The notes beneath the pieces are model-generated. The model saw only the letters and a program-made list of their open reading frames with translations. It did no database searches and had not been told where the DNA came from. Position numbers and translations under genes: made by a program. Below, one piece after another: positions 55,682 through 63,826 of a DNA stretch of 64,000 bases. The DNA comes from Chelativorans sp. J32 (GTDB lineage Bacteria; Pseudomonadota; Alphaproteobacteria; Rhizobiales; Rhizobiaceae), in the NCBI RefSeq assembly GCF_000518985.1, contig NZ_JAEQ01000001.1, forward strand, positions 496,001 through 560,000, in the 5' to 3' direction. Numbering within the stretch: position 1 is the first letter of the stretch; every line of letters begins with the position of its first letter.

Positions 55682-57232
55682 ATGTCCGCTACGAAAGCAG
55701 CCCCGGGCTCGACGCTTCTCTTCGACGGCTCCGACTGGAATTTTTCAACCCTGTCTCGCACCTACGACGCCATTGAGAAGATTGCGCTGGAGGAATTGCA
55801 CCTCGACGTCTATCCCAACCAGCTGGAGATAATCTCCTCGGAGCAGATGCTCGACGCCTATTCGTCGGTCGGCATGCCCTTGATGTACCAGCACTGGTCC
55901 TTCGGCAAGCGCTTCGTCTTCGAGGACCATCTTTATCGCTCCGGGCGGCGCGGTTTGGCGTATGAGCTGGTGATCAATTCGAACCCGTGCATTGCCTATC
56001 TCATGGAAGAGAACACCATGGCCATGCAGGCCCTGGTGACGGCGCATGCCTCCTTCGGCCACAACCATTTCTTCAAGAACAATTACCTCTTCCAGCAATG
56101 GACGGATGCGAGCGCCATTCTGAGCTATATGGAGTTTGCCAAGAAATACATTGCCAAATGCGAGGAGCGATACGGCACGGCGGCGATTGAAGCCATCCTC
56201 GATTCCGCACACGCTCTCATGGATCAGGGCGTGTTCCGCTACCGCAGGCCGCCGCGCCTATCCTCCGAAAAGGAGCGCGAACGCGCCCGCGAGAGGCTGG
56301 AATATGAAGAGCAGACCTTCAACGATCTCTGGAGAACCTTGCCGCCGCGCACGTCGGAAGAAGACGACGACGAGGTGGAAGCGGAGGTTGCCGAGCGCAA
56401 GAAGAGGCTGAATCTGCCGGAGGAAAACCTTCTTTATTTCCTGGAAAAGAACAGCCTGATCCTCCAACCCTGGCAGCGGGAACTCCTGCGCATCGTCCGC
56501 GTCATCGCCCAGTACTTCTATCCGCAGCGGCAGACGAAGGTGATGAACGAAGGCTGCGCCACCTTCGTCCATTATTACATCATGAACCGGCTCTACGATC
56601 AGGGGAAGATCAGCGAAGGAGCCATGTTGGAGGTTCTCCAGAGCCACACGAATGTGGTTTTCCAGCCCGACTTCGACGATCCGCGCTTTCCAGGGATCAA
56701 CCCCTATGCGCTGGGATTTGCGCTCATGCAGGACATCCAGCGCATCTGCGGCAAGCCCACGCCGGAAGACCGCGAGTGGTTTCCCGAGATTGCCGGCAGC
56801 GGCAATTGGCGTGACACGCTACTGGATGCCTGGGCAAACCACCGCGACGAATCCTTCATCCTGCAGTATCTGAGCCCTGCGCTCATCAGGAATTTCCGGC
56901 TCTTCCTGCTGAAGGACAAGTCGAGCGACCCCTATTGCGAAGTGGCGTCGATCCATAATGAGCGCGGCTATGAAGCGATCCGCACATCGCTCGCCCGCAG
57001 CTATGACATCGGCGTGAGTCAGCCAGATATCCAAGTGGTGGATGTGGATCTGTTGGGTGACCGGCATCTGCGCCTGCAGCACAATGTGAAGAGCGGCGTC
57101 CTCCTGGACGAGGAGAATCGCGACGCGACGCTGCGTCACGTCTGCCGTCTTTGGGGCTATGACGTGAGCCTTGCGGGCGTCGATGCCGAGACTGGTTCCA
57201 GGCTCTACGAAACATCGGCCAAGGCTGGATAG
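55682..57232 (+). CDS. spoVR: SpoVR/YcgB family protein
   Basis: 516 residues with YPNQLEIISSEQMLDAYSSVG, MPLMYQHWSFGKRF, HASFGHNHFFKNNYLF, NEGCATFVHYYIMNRLYDQG and ALGFALMQDI, all conserved SpoVR segments. The recurring His and Glu residues resemble a metal or peptidase-like site. Starts 8 bp after yeaH and completes the stress operon. Start is ATG at 55682; the earlier frame lies in yeaH. Known from Bacillus spore cortex formation, but this organism type does not sporulate. Confidence 0.95.
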   Translation: MSATKAAPGSTLLFDGSDWNFSTLSRTYDAIEKIALEELHLDVYPNQLEIISSEQMLDAYSSVGMPLMYQHWSFGKRFVFEDHLYRSGRRGLAYELVINSNPCIAYLMEENTMAMQALVTAHASFGHNHFFKNNYLFQQWTDASAILSYMEFAKKYIAKCEERYGTAAIEAILDSAHALMDQGVFRYRRPPRLSSEKERERARERLEYEEQTFNDLWRTLPPRTSEEDDDEVEAEVAERKKRLNLPEENLLYFLEKNSLILQPWQRELLRIVRVIAQYFYPQRQTKVMNEGCATFVHYYIMNRLYDQGKISEGAMLEVLQSHTNVVFQPDFDDPRFPGINPYALGFALMQDIQRICGKPTPEDREWFPEIAGSGNWRDTLLDAWANHRDESFILQYLSPALIRNFRLFLLKDKSSDPYCEVASIHNERGYEAIRTSLARSYDIGVSQPDIQVVDVDLLGDRHLRLQHNVKSGVLLDEENRDATLRHVCRLWGYDVSLAGVDAETGSRLYETSAKAG

Positions 57233-57268
57233 CCCGACCAGCCTTGGCGGCCAGGGTTTCGGAAGACC

Positions 57269-57880
57269 CTAAGCGCCCAGTTCCTGTGCGCGCTTGTTCA
57301 GGTCGACGAGCAGCGACGACGTGACTTCCAGGCTTCGATCCTCGCGGGCTTGGACGCCGTCAGGAGCAGCATGCGCCGAGAGAACACGGTCCCGCTCCCG
57401 GATGAGCTCGGCAATCTCCGCTTGATAGAGCCGCACGATGGCGGTGAGCCACCGATTGACGAGGTAGGAGGGCTTCGCAAGGTCCATGTCGAAGCGCGGC
57501 AACAGAGCGATGCTCTGCTCGGCATCCAGCCAGATATCACCGACCACCCATTGGTTGACCGTGAAAAGACGGTGCAGCTTTCCATAAGGGTTCACCCCCA
57601 CGGCGATCAGGTGATGCACGGGACCACCGGCACCTTGAGGCCGCACGAAGCAATGGAAATGCCCGTGCTCCACTTCGTCTGCCGGAGGGATATGGCAGTG
57701 ATAGTACCACTGCCCGCCGCTCGTCGGGTCGAACACATCGCCCGGCGGATAATGCGACCAGGCCTCCACCGAGTTGGCGTCGGTCAGCGTCTCGCGCAGG
57801 ATATTCTCGCCCGATTTGGCGAGAATACGCTCGCAGTAGAGCGCCTCCTGCACAGCCCTGCGAAGATCTTCCTCGGCCAT
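57269..57880 (-). CDS. Uncharacterised protein with EHGHFHCF motif
   Basis: 203-residue soluble protein, no signal peptide. The middle contains WSHYPPGDVFDPTSGGQWYY, HCHIPPADEVEHGHFHCFV and HHLIAVGVNPYGKLHRLFTVNQW, rich in histidines spaced like metal ligands and suggestive of a cupin-like or HxH metal site. I recall similar proteins under DUF6969, but I am not sure of the number. It lies 9 bp after the Cys-repeat gene and is the last gene of the tst-yeeE operon, so a role in sulfur chemistry, perhaps as an oxygenase or thiol-acting enzyme, is possible. Confidence 0.7.
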   Translation of the reverse strand: MAEEDLRRAVQEALYCERILAKSGENILRETLTDANSVEAWSHYPPGDVFDPTSGGQWYYHCHIPPADEVEHGHFHCFVRPQGAGGPVHHLIAVGVNPYGKLHRLFTVNQWVVGDIWLDAEQSIALLPRFDMDLAKPSYLVNRWLTAIVRLYQAEIAELIRERDRVLSAHAAPDGVQAREDRSLEVTSSLLVDLNKRAQELGA

Positions 57881-57889
57881 CGGAACGCC

Positions 57890-58339
57890 TCACTGCGCCC
57901 CGGCGGCGTAGGGATTGAACGGCGCGCAGGGAGCACTCGCGGCACAGGGATTCGCTGCCGGTGCTGCCGCCGCGCAAGGGTTTGCGGCCGGCGCCGCCGC
58001 TGCGCATGGATTTGCCGCTGCACAAGGTGCTGAAGCTGCGCAGGGATTGGAGGCCGGAGAAGCAGCGCAGGGGCTCGCCGCCGCGCACGGATTTCCTGCC
58101 GCGCAGGGGTTTGCAACAGGAGCAGCCGCGCATGGATTTCCAGCCCCGCAAGGAGCAGCTGCGGCACACGGGTTCGCCGCGCAGGGATTGGCGACCGGTG
58201 CAGCAGCACAGGGATTTGCTGGCGTGGCGACGGCTGCAGGCGCGGCGGCGCGGCCCGCCGCCGCGATATGATCCGCAGCTATGCCCGCCGTGGCGACGAG
58301 AAGGCCCGTACCGAACAGGAGGGTGTTTCTGGCGCTCAT
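57890..58339 (-). CDS. Secreted Asn-Pro-Cys repeat protein
   Basis: 149 residues. N-terminal signal-like helix (NTLLFGTGLLVATAGIAA) then an Ala/Pro tract and, from residue 42 to 138, fourteen cysteines. Every Cys follows Pro; ten are in Asn-Pro-Cys, at residues 44, 53, 58, 70, 79, 84, 100, 112, 122 and 132, and four in Ala/Ser-Pro-Cys, at 64, 91, 106 and 138. The last repeat is degenerate (NPY). Almost only Ala, Pro, Asn, Ser, Gly and Cys occur. The ATG overlaps the yeeE stop (ATGA). I know of other NPCA-repeat proteins but no function; a periplasmic sulfur, thiol or metal buffer is inference from neighbours. Confidence 0.85.
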   Translation of the reverse strand: MSARNTLLFGTGLLVATAGIAADHIAAAGRAAAPAAVATPANPCAAAPVANPCAANPCAAAAPCGAGNPCAAAPVANPCAAGNPCAAASPCAASPASNPCAASAPCAAANPCAAAAPAANPCAAAAPAANPCAASAPCAPFNPYAAGAQ

Positions 58340-59547
58340 TTTGACTTGAACCCGTCGAGACCGAAGAAGGGACGCAGATAGATGCCGACGAGGCTACCGG
58401 CAAATGCAGCCACGAACCAGAGCCAGCCATGCAGGCTGCCCGAAGCAATGCCGCTGAAGAGCGCGCCGATATTGCAGCCGAATGAAAGCCGCGCGCCATA
58501 GCCCATCAAGATGCCGCCGATCGCTGCAGCGAGGAAGGAAGCGAAGGGCACATGCACCTTCGGCGCGAACTTGCCTGCAAGACCGGCGGCGAGCGCCGCG
58601 CCCAGGATGATACCGAAATTCATCACCGACGTGACGTCCTGCAGCACGCTCGATTGCAGCGCTTTGGCCTGAGCCGGCCAGGTCCAGAAGGTCCATTCGG
58701 CGACCGGAATGCCGACAGCCGCCGCGACCTTCGCGCCCCACAGGCCGAAGCCGTAGGTTACCGACCAGGGGTGCCCAGCGATGAGCAGGGTGGCGATGTT
58801 CAGCAGTGCGAGAAGAAGACCAGCACCGATCAATGGCCATGGCCCGTGGAGAAGGCGCGTGATGCCGGCGGTCGGGGCCGGCTTTGGCGTTTCCAGCGAG
58901 CCATGCGCGCCGCGTTCTATTGTTGCGCTGATCCAGGCCACTGCGCCAAGTCCCATCAGCGTCACCGCGATTGCAAGCGGCACGCCCAGGCTCGTCCCCA
59001 GGCTAATGGCCGGCAGCGATGGCAGCTCCAGCCACCAGGGCAGGTGAGCCGTGCCGAGCACCGCTCCGACGATAAAGAACAGAAGCGTGACCAGCATGCG
59101 TGAGCTACCGCCACCCACGGTGAACAGGGTGCCGGAGCCGCAGCCGCCGCCCAATTGCATACCCAAGCCGAAAATGGCCGCGCCGAAGAGCACGGACATG
59201 CCGACCGGTGCCACCGCGCCCACGAGCGCCTGCCCGAAGACGTTCCCCGTCGAAAGGAGGGGGATGAAGACGATCGCTGCAGCACCGATCATCAGCATCT
59301 GCGCGCGAAGCGCCGAACCGCGCTTCTCCACGACGAAACGGCGCCACCCACCGGTGAAGCCGAACGAGGCGTGATAGAGGGTCAGCCCGAGGAGGCCGCC
59401 GATCAGGAAAAGGACGGCCTGGCGGAGATCCACAAGGGTGCCGATAGCGGCCGTGCCTATGGCAAGCACCGCGAGGACGGTTGCAACAGGCCCGCGGTCG
59501 ATTGGGATGGTGCGGGCAAGTTTCCCGCCGGCGGTAATATCAGTCAT
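58336..59547 (-). CDS. YeeE/YedE (TsuA-type) thiosulfate permease
   Basis: 403-residue inner-membrane protein with two homologous halves, about nine to ten spans. Each half has the family cysteine motif: GLGMQLGGGCGSGTLF (Cys 136) and GARLSFGCNIGALFSG (Cys 358). In the characterised TsuA proteins conserved cysteines pass thiosulfate through the membrane. The cytosolic partner TsuB/TusA is not encoded here. It is translationally coupled to the Cys-repeat gene and follows the secreted rhodanese, supporting sulfur import. Confidence 0.92.
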   Translation of the reverse strand: MTDITAGGKLARTIPIDRGPVATVLAVLAIGTAAIGTLVDLRQAVLFLIGGLLGLTLYHASFGFTGGWRRFVVEKRGSALRAQMLMIGAAAIVFIPLLSTGNVFGQALVGAVAPVGMSVLFGAAIFGLGMQLGGGCGSGTLFTVGGGSSRMLVTLLFFIVGAVLGTAHLPWWLELPSLPAISLGTSLGVPLAIAVTLMGLGAVAWISATIERGAHGSLETPKPAPTAGITRLLHGPWPLIGAGLLLALLNIATLLIAGHPWSVTYGFGLWGAKVAAAVGIPVAEWTFWTWPAQAKALQSSVLQDVTSVMNFGIILGAALAAGLAGKFAPKVHVPFASFLAAAIGGILMGYGARLSFGCNIGALFSGIASGSLHGWLWFVAAFAGSLVGIYLRPFFGLDGFKSK

Positions 59548-59566
59548 GAAGCATACCCGAAAATGC

Positions 59567-59595
59567 GATCTGCCCGGATGCCGTCCGGGCAGATC
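59567..59595 (-). terminator. Intercistronic hairpin between tst and yeeE
   Basis: Perfect 12-bp stem GATCTGCCCGGA/TCCGGGCAGATC with a 5-base loop, without a T-run. Likely sets higher expression of the upstream sulfurtransferase than of the permease. Confidence 0.65.
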
Positions 59596-59613
59596 GGCAG
59601 AATGGAAGGAAAG

Positions 59614-60531
59614 CTACTGCGCGACCACCGGCCGCGAAGCGTCGGCAGTCCACTGCGACATCGAGCCGTCATAAAGCCGCACATTCTGCAGGCCCTCGAC
59701 CTCCGACAGGCCGAACCAGGCGATGGAGGCCAGGTGACCGGTGTTGCAGAAGGTGATCAGGCCCTTGTCATCAGGCACGCTAGCGGTCTTGACGAGCCGT
59801 GCGATCTCCTCCGCGCTCGCGAAACCCGGCTTCTCCGGATGGTAGAACTTGTCGAAGTTGATATTGACCGAAGTTGGCACAGTGCCGAGCGCCTTGACGG
59901 TGTTCGTCTTCTCCTGACCGATGAACTGGGCGACTGAGCGCGCATCGATCAGATTGGTGTCTCCCGCGATCGCCTCCTGAACCTCCTTCACATCGGCCAG
60001 GAGTTCGGGCCGGAAATTCGCGGTGAAATTTCCCGGCTCTGGCGTGGTGACCTCTTTCGAGACCTCGCCGCCGGCCTTGGCCCACGCGGCATACCCGCCG
60101 TCCAGGATCGAAACGGCATCATGGCCGAGAACCTTGAATGTCCAGTAGACGCGGGTAGCGCCGCCGAATTCCGACGCATTGGTGCCGGCGGGAACGATCA
60201 CCACATGGCTGTCGTCGTTGACCCCGAGGTTTTGGATCACCTTTTCAATCTGCTCGGTCGGAGGCAACATGCCTGGGATGCCGTTCACCGTCGTACGCCA
60301 GCCGGCTTCCGAGTAGCGCGCGCTGATGGCGCCCGGCACATGGCCTTCGGCATAAGGATCGACATTGTTGGCCGCATCGCGGATGTCGAGGACCACCAAA
60401 TCCTCCTGGCCCAGATTTTCGGTGAGCCATGCGGCATCGACCAAGGGCTTGTCGGTTAGGCGCTCGGCATTTGCGGCGCCGGTCAGCAATAGCCCGAGCG
60501 CGAGGACGGAACCGATTATCGCGGATCGCAT
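59614..60531 (-). CDS. Periplasmic thiosulfate sulfurtransferase (rhodanese)
   Basis: 305 residues with a clear signal peptide (residues 1-23, ending GAANA) and two rhodanese domains. The first has VVLDIRDAANNVDPYAEGHVPGA and no catalytic Cys (VIVPAGTNAS); the second carries the catalytic loop CNTGHLAS, Cys at about 262. It would move sulfane sulfur from thiosulfate to cyanide or a thiol acceptor. The ATG at 60531 was chosen for the signal peptide; the frame runs on to 60681. First gene of the tst-yeeE-NPC operon. Confidence 0.92.
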   Translation of the reverse strand: MRSAIIGSVLALGLLLTGAANAERLTDKPLVDAAWLTENLGQEDLVVLDIRDAANNVDPYAEGHVPGAISARYSEAGWRTTVNGIPGMLPPTEQIEKVIQNLGVNDDSHVVIVPAGTNASEFGGATRVYWTFKVLGHDAVSILDGGYAAWAKAGGEVSKEVTTPEPGNFTANFRPELLADVKEVQEAIAGDTNLIDARSVAQFIGQEKTNTVKALGTVPTSVNINFDKFYHPEKPGFASAEEIARLVKTASVPDDKGLITFCNTGHLASIAWFGLSEVEGLQNVRLYDGSMSQWTADASRPVVAQ

Positions 60532-60725
60532 GAGATTTCCATTCAGTTGGTGAGGAAGAAGCTGACCCATATTTGCACCGCCGCTCGCTACGTAAAACGC
60601 AAGAGCCTCTAAATCTGGCGGTCGCTTGGAATTTTCATCCGCATTTACTGCCTTACGACAAAAAATTCTCCCTTCCATCAAATCCCTCGCCGCTTTTTAC
60701 TGCACCGCATAAAGGAACCCTCACC

Positions 60726-61157
60726 ATGCCAAATTGGGCCCATCTAGCTGTCATAATCGGATTTCTTTCCTTCGCTGCGCTTCCGGCGGTCGCGGAAAAC
60801 ACTGCGCAAACCACAGACAGCCCGGCCGAGGCTTCTGCCCCGCGAGCCACGGTCCTGGACTTCCAGGGCGAGGAGCAGCTCAGGACGCTTGCCGAAAAAG
60901 GCAAGACGGTCGTCTTCTTCTTCGCCAGCTGGTGCCCGAATTGCCGGGCCACGGTGACGGAGCTCAACGCCCGCTGGGCGGAGGTAAACCCCGAGCTTAC
61001 GCTGGTTATCGCCGATTACGACAAGGAGACCGAGCTCAAGAGCAAATACGGCGTCACCTATCAGGACACCTTCGTCCTTCTCGATTCCAATGCACAGGCC
61101 GTGAAATCCTGGAATGGCGGGGGCGTGGACGGTCTCAACGCCAACTCGAAGCTCTAG
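60726..61157 (+). CDS. Secreted thioredoxin-like protein
   Basis: 143 residues: signal peptide (HLAVIIGFLSFAALPAVA), then a thioredoxin fold with VVFFFASWCPNCRATVTEL (Cys 70 and Cys 73) and DTFVLLDSNAQAV. The CPNC motif indicates a periplasmic disulfide reductase. Its electron donor is probably the CcdA protein encoded 24 bp downstream. Divergent from the tst operon. The frame upstream to 60573 is not used. Confidence 0.88.
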   Translation: MPNWAHLAVIIGFLSFAALPAVAENTAQTTDSPAEASAPRATVLDFQGEEQLRTLAEKGKTVVFFFASWCPNCRATVTELNARWAEVNPELTLVIADYDKETELKSKYGVTYQDTFVLLDSNAQAVKSWNGGGVDGLNANSKL

Positions 61158-61180
61158 CGCCTGAACGGCGCGTATCGGCC

Positions 61181-61906
61181 ATGCTGGTCACCCTCGGCTT
61201 CGCTTTCCTCGCGGGCATCATAACGGTGCTGTCGCCCTGCGTGCTGCCCCTGTTGCCGGTGATCTTGGCCACTGCTGCTCAGGAGGGGAAGGGCCGGCCA
61301 GCCGGTGTCGTGATCGGTTTCGTGGGAAGTTTCAGCCTGGCGACCCTGGCCTTGAGCTTCCTCGTCCGCTCTCTTGGCGTACCGCCCGATCTGAACCGCA
61401 CGCTCGCGGCAACCATCCTGATCCTGCTCGGCTTGATCCTGGCCGTACCGCCGCTCCACAGCGCCTTCGAACGCTGGACAAGCGGGATGGCGGGCAAAGT
61501 GCCGGCCGGTAATGGCGATCCCGGTTTCATCGGGGGGTTGGCTGTCGGCGCCGGCCTTGGCCTTGCCTGGAGTCCCTGTGTCGGGCCGATCATGGCATCC
61601 GTCATCACGCTTGCCCTCAACCAGACTGTGACACTCGGGGCGGTGGCGGTCACGCTCGCCTTCTCCCTTGGGACAGCGATACCGATGGCCGCAGTCATGG
61701 CCGGAGGCAGGCGGATCGTTAAGCGGCTTTACTGGTTCCAGGCGAATGCCTCGACCATTCAGCGCGTGTTGGGGATCCTCCTGATCCTGACGGGCCTTTC
61801 CATCTTTGCCGGTTGGGATCGTGCGATCCAGGTCCAGCTTTTGACCTGGTTTCCCAATTGGGAGCAGGCGCTGACCGGCTGGGAGCCTCGGCCGGGTGGA
61901 CTTTGA
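61181..61906 (+). CDS. CcdA/DsbD-type cytochrome c biogenesis transmembrane protein
   Basis: 241-residue inner-membrane protein with six spans and the paired cysteines in LSPCVLPLLPV (Cys 20) and AWSPCVGPIMA (Cys 133) that carry electrons from cytosolic thioredoxin to the periplasm. It most likely reduces the adjacent WCPNC thioredoxin, which may keep the rhodaneses or the Cys-repeat protein reduced. The longer frame from 60734 is out of the trx frame and unsupported. Confidence 0.9.
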   Translation: MLVTLGFAFLAGIITVLSPCVLPLLPVILATAAQEGKGRPAGVVIGFVGSFSLATLALSFLVRSLGVPPDLNRTLAATILILLGLILAVPPLHSAFERWTSGMAGKVPAGNGDPGFIGGLAVGAGLGLAWSPCVGPIMASVITLALNQTVTLGAVAVTLAFSLGTAIPMAAVMAGGRRIVKRLYWFQANASTIQRVLGILLILTGLSIFAGWDRAIQVQLLTWFPNWEQALTGWEPRPGGL

Positions 61907-62036
61907 GCACGTGCGCGAAGCAGGCGCGTCGAAGAAAAACGTACTCTCCGCAGCAGTAAATTTGAAATAGCGCCGCTTTGAAATCTCTACTGCGCCGGTA
62001 GTCTATTCATGCTTCCACTCCTGCTGAGGTCAGATC

Positions 62037-63323
62037 ATGTCCAAATCCGCTATCGCCACTCTTTTCGTGACCAGTTTTCTGGTGCTCCCGGGCGCTATAA
62101 TACCGGGCTCCGACGCATTTCTGGCCGCCCCCGCGGCCCATGCCGAGACGCAACGCTTCCCGATCATCGTATCCGCAGAGCAGGCGAAAAAGCTGATAGC
62201 GGGTGGCGCCAAGGTAATCGACGTCCGCTCGCCGGAAGCCTACGCCAAGGGCCACATCCCCGGAGCAATCAATCTGCCCTGGCAGCGCCTCAATGTCTCG
62301 GAAAGCGACGGCATCCGCAACGAGTTTGCAGGTGATGACGTCTTCGAGAAGGAACTCAGCGCTGCCGGCATCAGCTACGGCGACACGATCCTCATCTACG
62401 ACACCACAGCGCTTCCGGGCCGCGCCTACGTCGCCTTCGAATATGCCGGCTTGGGCGATAAGACGCACGTGCTCGATGGTGGCGCCGCTGCTTGGACCGA
62501 CGGATTTTCGACGGAGCCGGTTGAGGTTGCCGCCACCTCCTTCAAGCTTGAACGGAAGAACGATATCCGCGTCGACAAGAACTATGTCGCAAGCAAGGTG
62601 GGGGCGGACGGTTCCATCATCATCGACGGCCGTAACGAAGATGCTTACGCCGACGGCCACATACCCGGCGCGCAGGCCGTCCCTGCCTCAAGCCTGCTGA
62701 CGAAGGAAGCGACGCTCCAGTCTGAGCCTGTGTTGACGGCGCTGCTGCAATCCAAAGGCGTCACCCCCGATCGGGAAGTCGTGTCCTATTGCGGCAGCGG
62801 CGTGGCGGCTGCGAACAATTACCTGGCGCTGAAGAATCTCGGCTACACCAATGTCGTGCTCTACGATGCGAGCTGGGACGAATGGAGCCGTGATCCCCGC
62901 GCCGGTCAGCAGGTCTCGCTCGCCAATTACACCTTCGAGGATGGAGCAACGGCGGCGACGGCCGACGGCGCGCCGCAGTTCTTAAACGAGGCCGAGATCA
63001 AGGCGCTTGCGGACAATCCGGATGTGGTCATCGTGGATGTGCGCTCACCCTCGGATTATGCGGCTGGGCACATCCCCGGGGCCGTCAATGTGTTCTGGGA
63101 TGCCACTTTCGATGAGGACCGCGTGCTGCTCCCGGCGGAAAAGCTGAAGGCGCTTTACGAACAGGCGGGCGTCTCTCCGGACAAGCGGGTCATTCTTTTC
63201 ACCCGTGGCGGCCTGCAGCTTTCACACACCTACACCGTGCTGAACCTGCTTGGTTATCGCGACGTAGACTTCTTTACGGGCAAGTTCCAAGGCTGGGAAA
63301 ACGGCGCTTTCAAACGCAGTTGA
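62037..63323 (+). CDS. Secreted triple-rhodanese-domain protein
   Basis: 428 residues, signal peptide to about residue 37, then three rhodanese domains. Domain 1 (about 45-160) has YDTTALPGR in place of the catalytic loop; domain 2 (about 178-288) has the active loop YCGSGVAA with Cys 252; domain 3 (about 315-425) has FTRGGLQLS. Cys 252 is the only cysteine of the whole protein, so only domain 2 can be a sulfurtransferase. It lies 130 bp beyond ccdA, same strand, with its own probable promoter. Confidence 0.9.
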   Translation: MSKSAIATLFVTSFLVLPGAIIPGSDAFLAAPAAHAETQRFPIIVSAEQAKKLIAGGAKVIDVRSPEAYAKGHIPGAINLPWQRLNVSESDGIRNEFAGDDVFEKELSAAGISYGDTILIYDTTALPGRAYVAFEYAGLGDKTHVLDGGAAAWTDGFSTEPVEVAATSFKLERKNDIRVDKNYVASKVGADGSIIIDGRNEDAYADGHIPGAQAVPASSLLTKEATLQSEPVLTALLQSKGVTPDREVVSYCGSGVAAANNYLALKNLGYTNVVLYDASWDEWSRDPRAGQQVSLANYTFEDGATAATADGAPQFLNEAEIKALADNPDVVIVDVRSPSDYAAGHIPGAVNVFWDATFDEDRVLLPAEKLKALYEQAGVSPDKRVILFTRGGLQLSHTYTVLNLLGYRDVDFFTGKFQGWENGAFKRS

Positions 63324-63334
63324 CCCGAGGATGG

Positions 63335-63359
63335 GCCCGCATGCGCGGAGCATGCGGGC
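63335..63359 (+). terminator. Hairpin after the triple-rhodanese gene
   Basis: Perfect 10-bp stem GCCCGCATGC/GCATGCGGGC with a 5-base loop, no T-run. Lies between convergent genes and may work both ways. Confidence 0.6.
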
Positions 63360-63390
63360 TCGTCATGTGAAAAGGACTTTCCATTCGGCA

Positions 63391-63720
63391 TTACAGGAAA
63401 TCCCTGCGCTTCGGCGTGAAGCTGTCCACCAGTCGGCCTGCCTCGACAGCCTTGACGCCATGGACCGTGTTTGACGGGACAATGAAGGAATCGCCCGCGG
63501 AGAGGATTGTCGTCCTATCCCCGATCGTTACCTCGAAGCGGCCTTCCGCCACGTAGCATGCCTGTACATGCGGATGGGAGTGAAGCGCGCCCACGCTGCC
63601 TTCCTCGAACGTGAATTCCACCAGCATCAGCTCATCTGTGTGGACGAGCACCCGGCGGCGGCTGCCGCCTCCGAGGTCAGTCCATTCGCCTTCGGCCCGC
63701 CTGGCAACGTGTTGCGTCAT
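63391..63720 (-). CDS. Cupin-domain protein, KdgF-like
   Basis: 109-residue single cupin: VGALHSHPHVQACYVAEGRFEVTIG (His ligands and Glu) and GDSFIVPSNTVHGVKA (distal His). The sequence RRRVLVHTDELMLVEFTFEEG and the ending TPKRRDFL match KdgF, which linearises unsaturated uronates from pectin or alginate. Next to a KduD-like SDR, which supports this, though no lyase is in view. Confidence 0.82.
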   Translation of the reverse strand: MTQHVARRAEGEWTDLGGGSRRRVLVHTDELMLVEFTFEEGSVGALHSHPHVQACYVAEGRFEVTIGDRTTILSAGDSFIVPSNTVHGVKAVEAGRLVDSFTPKRRDFL

Positions 63721-63826
63721 GAAAGTCTCCCAACTAGCTTCGACCCGCTGCGGTTTGGTCCTTCAGGCGTGTATTCCCGAGGATCCATGCCGGAACGTCA
63801 AGCGCCACCGGCGCTCCAAGGCCCTC

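Noticed and set aside
57915-58271. Ala/Gly/Gln-rich frame antisense to the Cys-repeat gene
   Set aside because: It only mirrors the repeats of the opposite strand; the minus-strand frame has a signal peptide and operon overlap.
60734-61180. N-terminal extension of the CcdA gene
   Set aside because: It is out of frame with the thioredoxin gene it overlaps; the CcdA motif begins at the ATG 61181.
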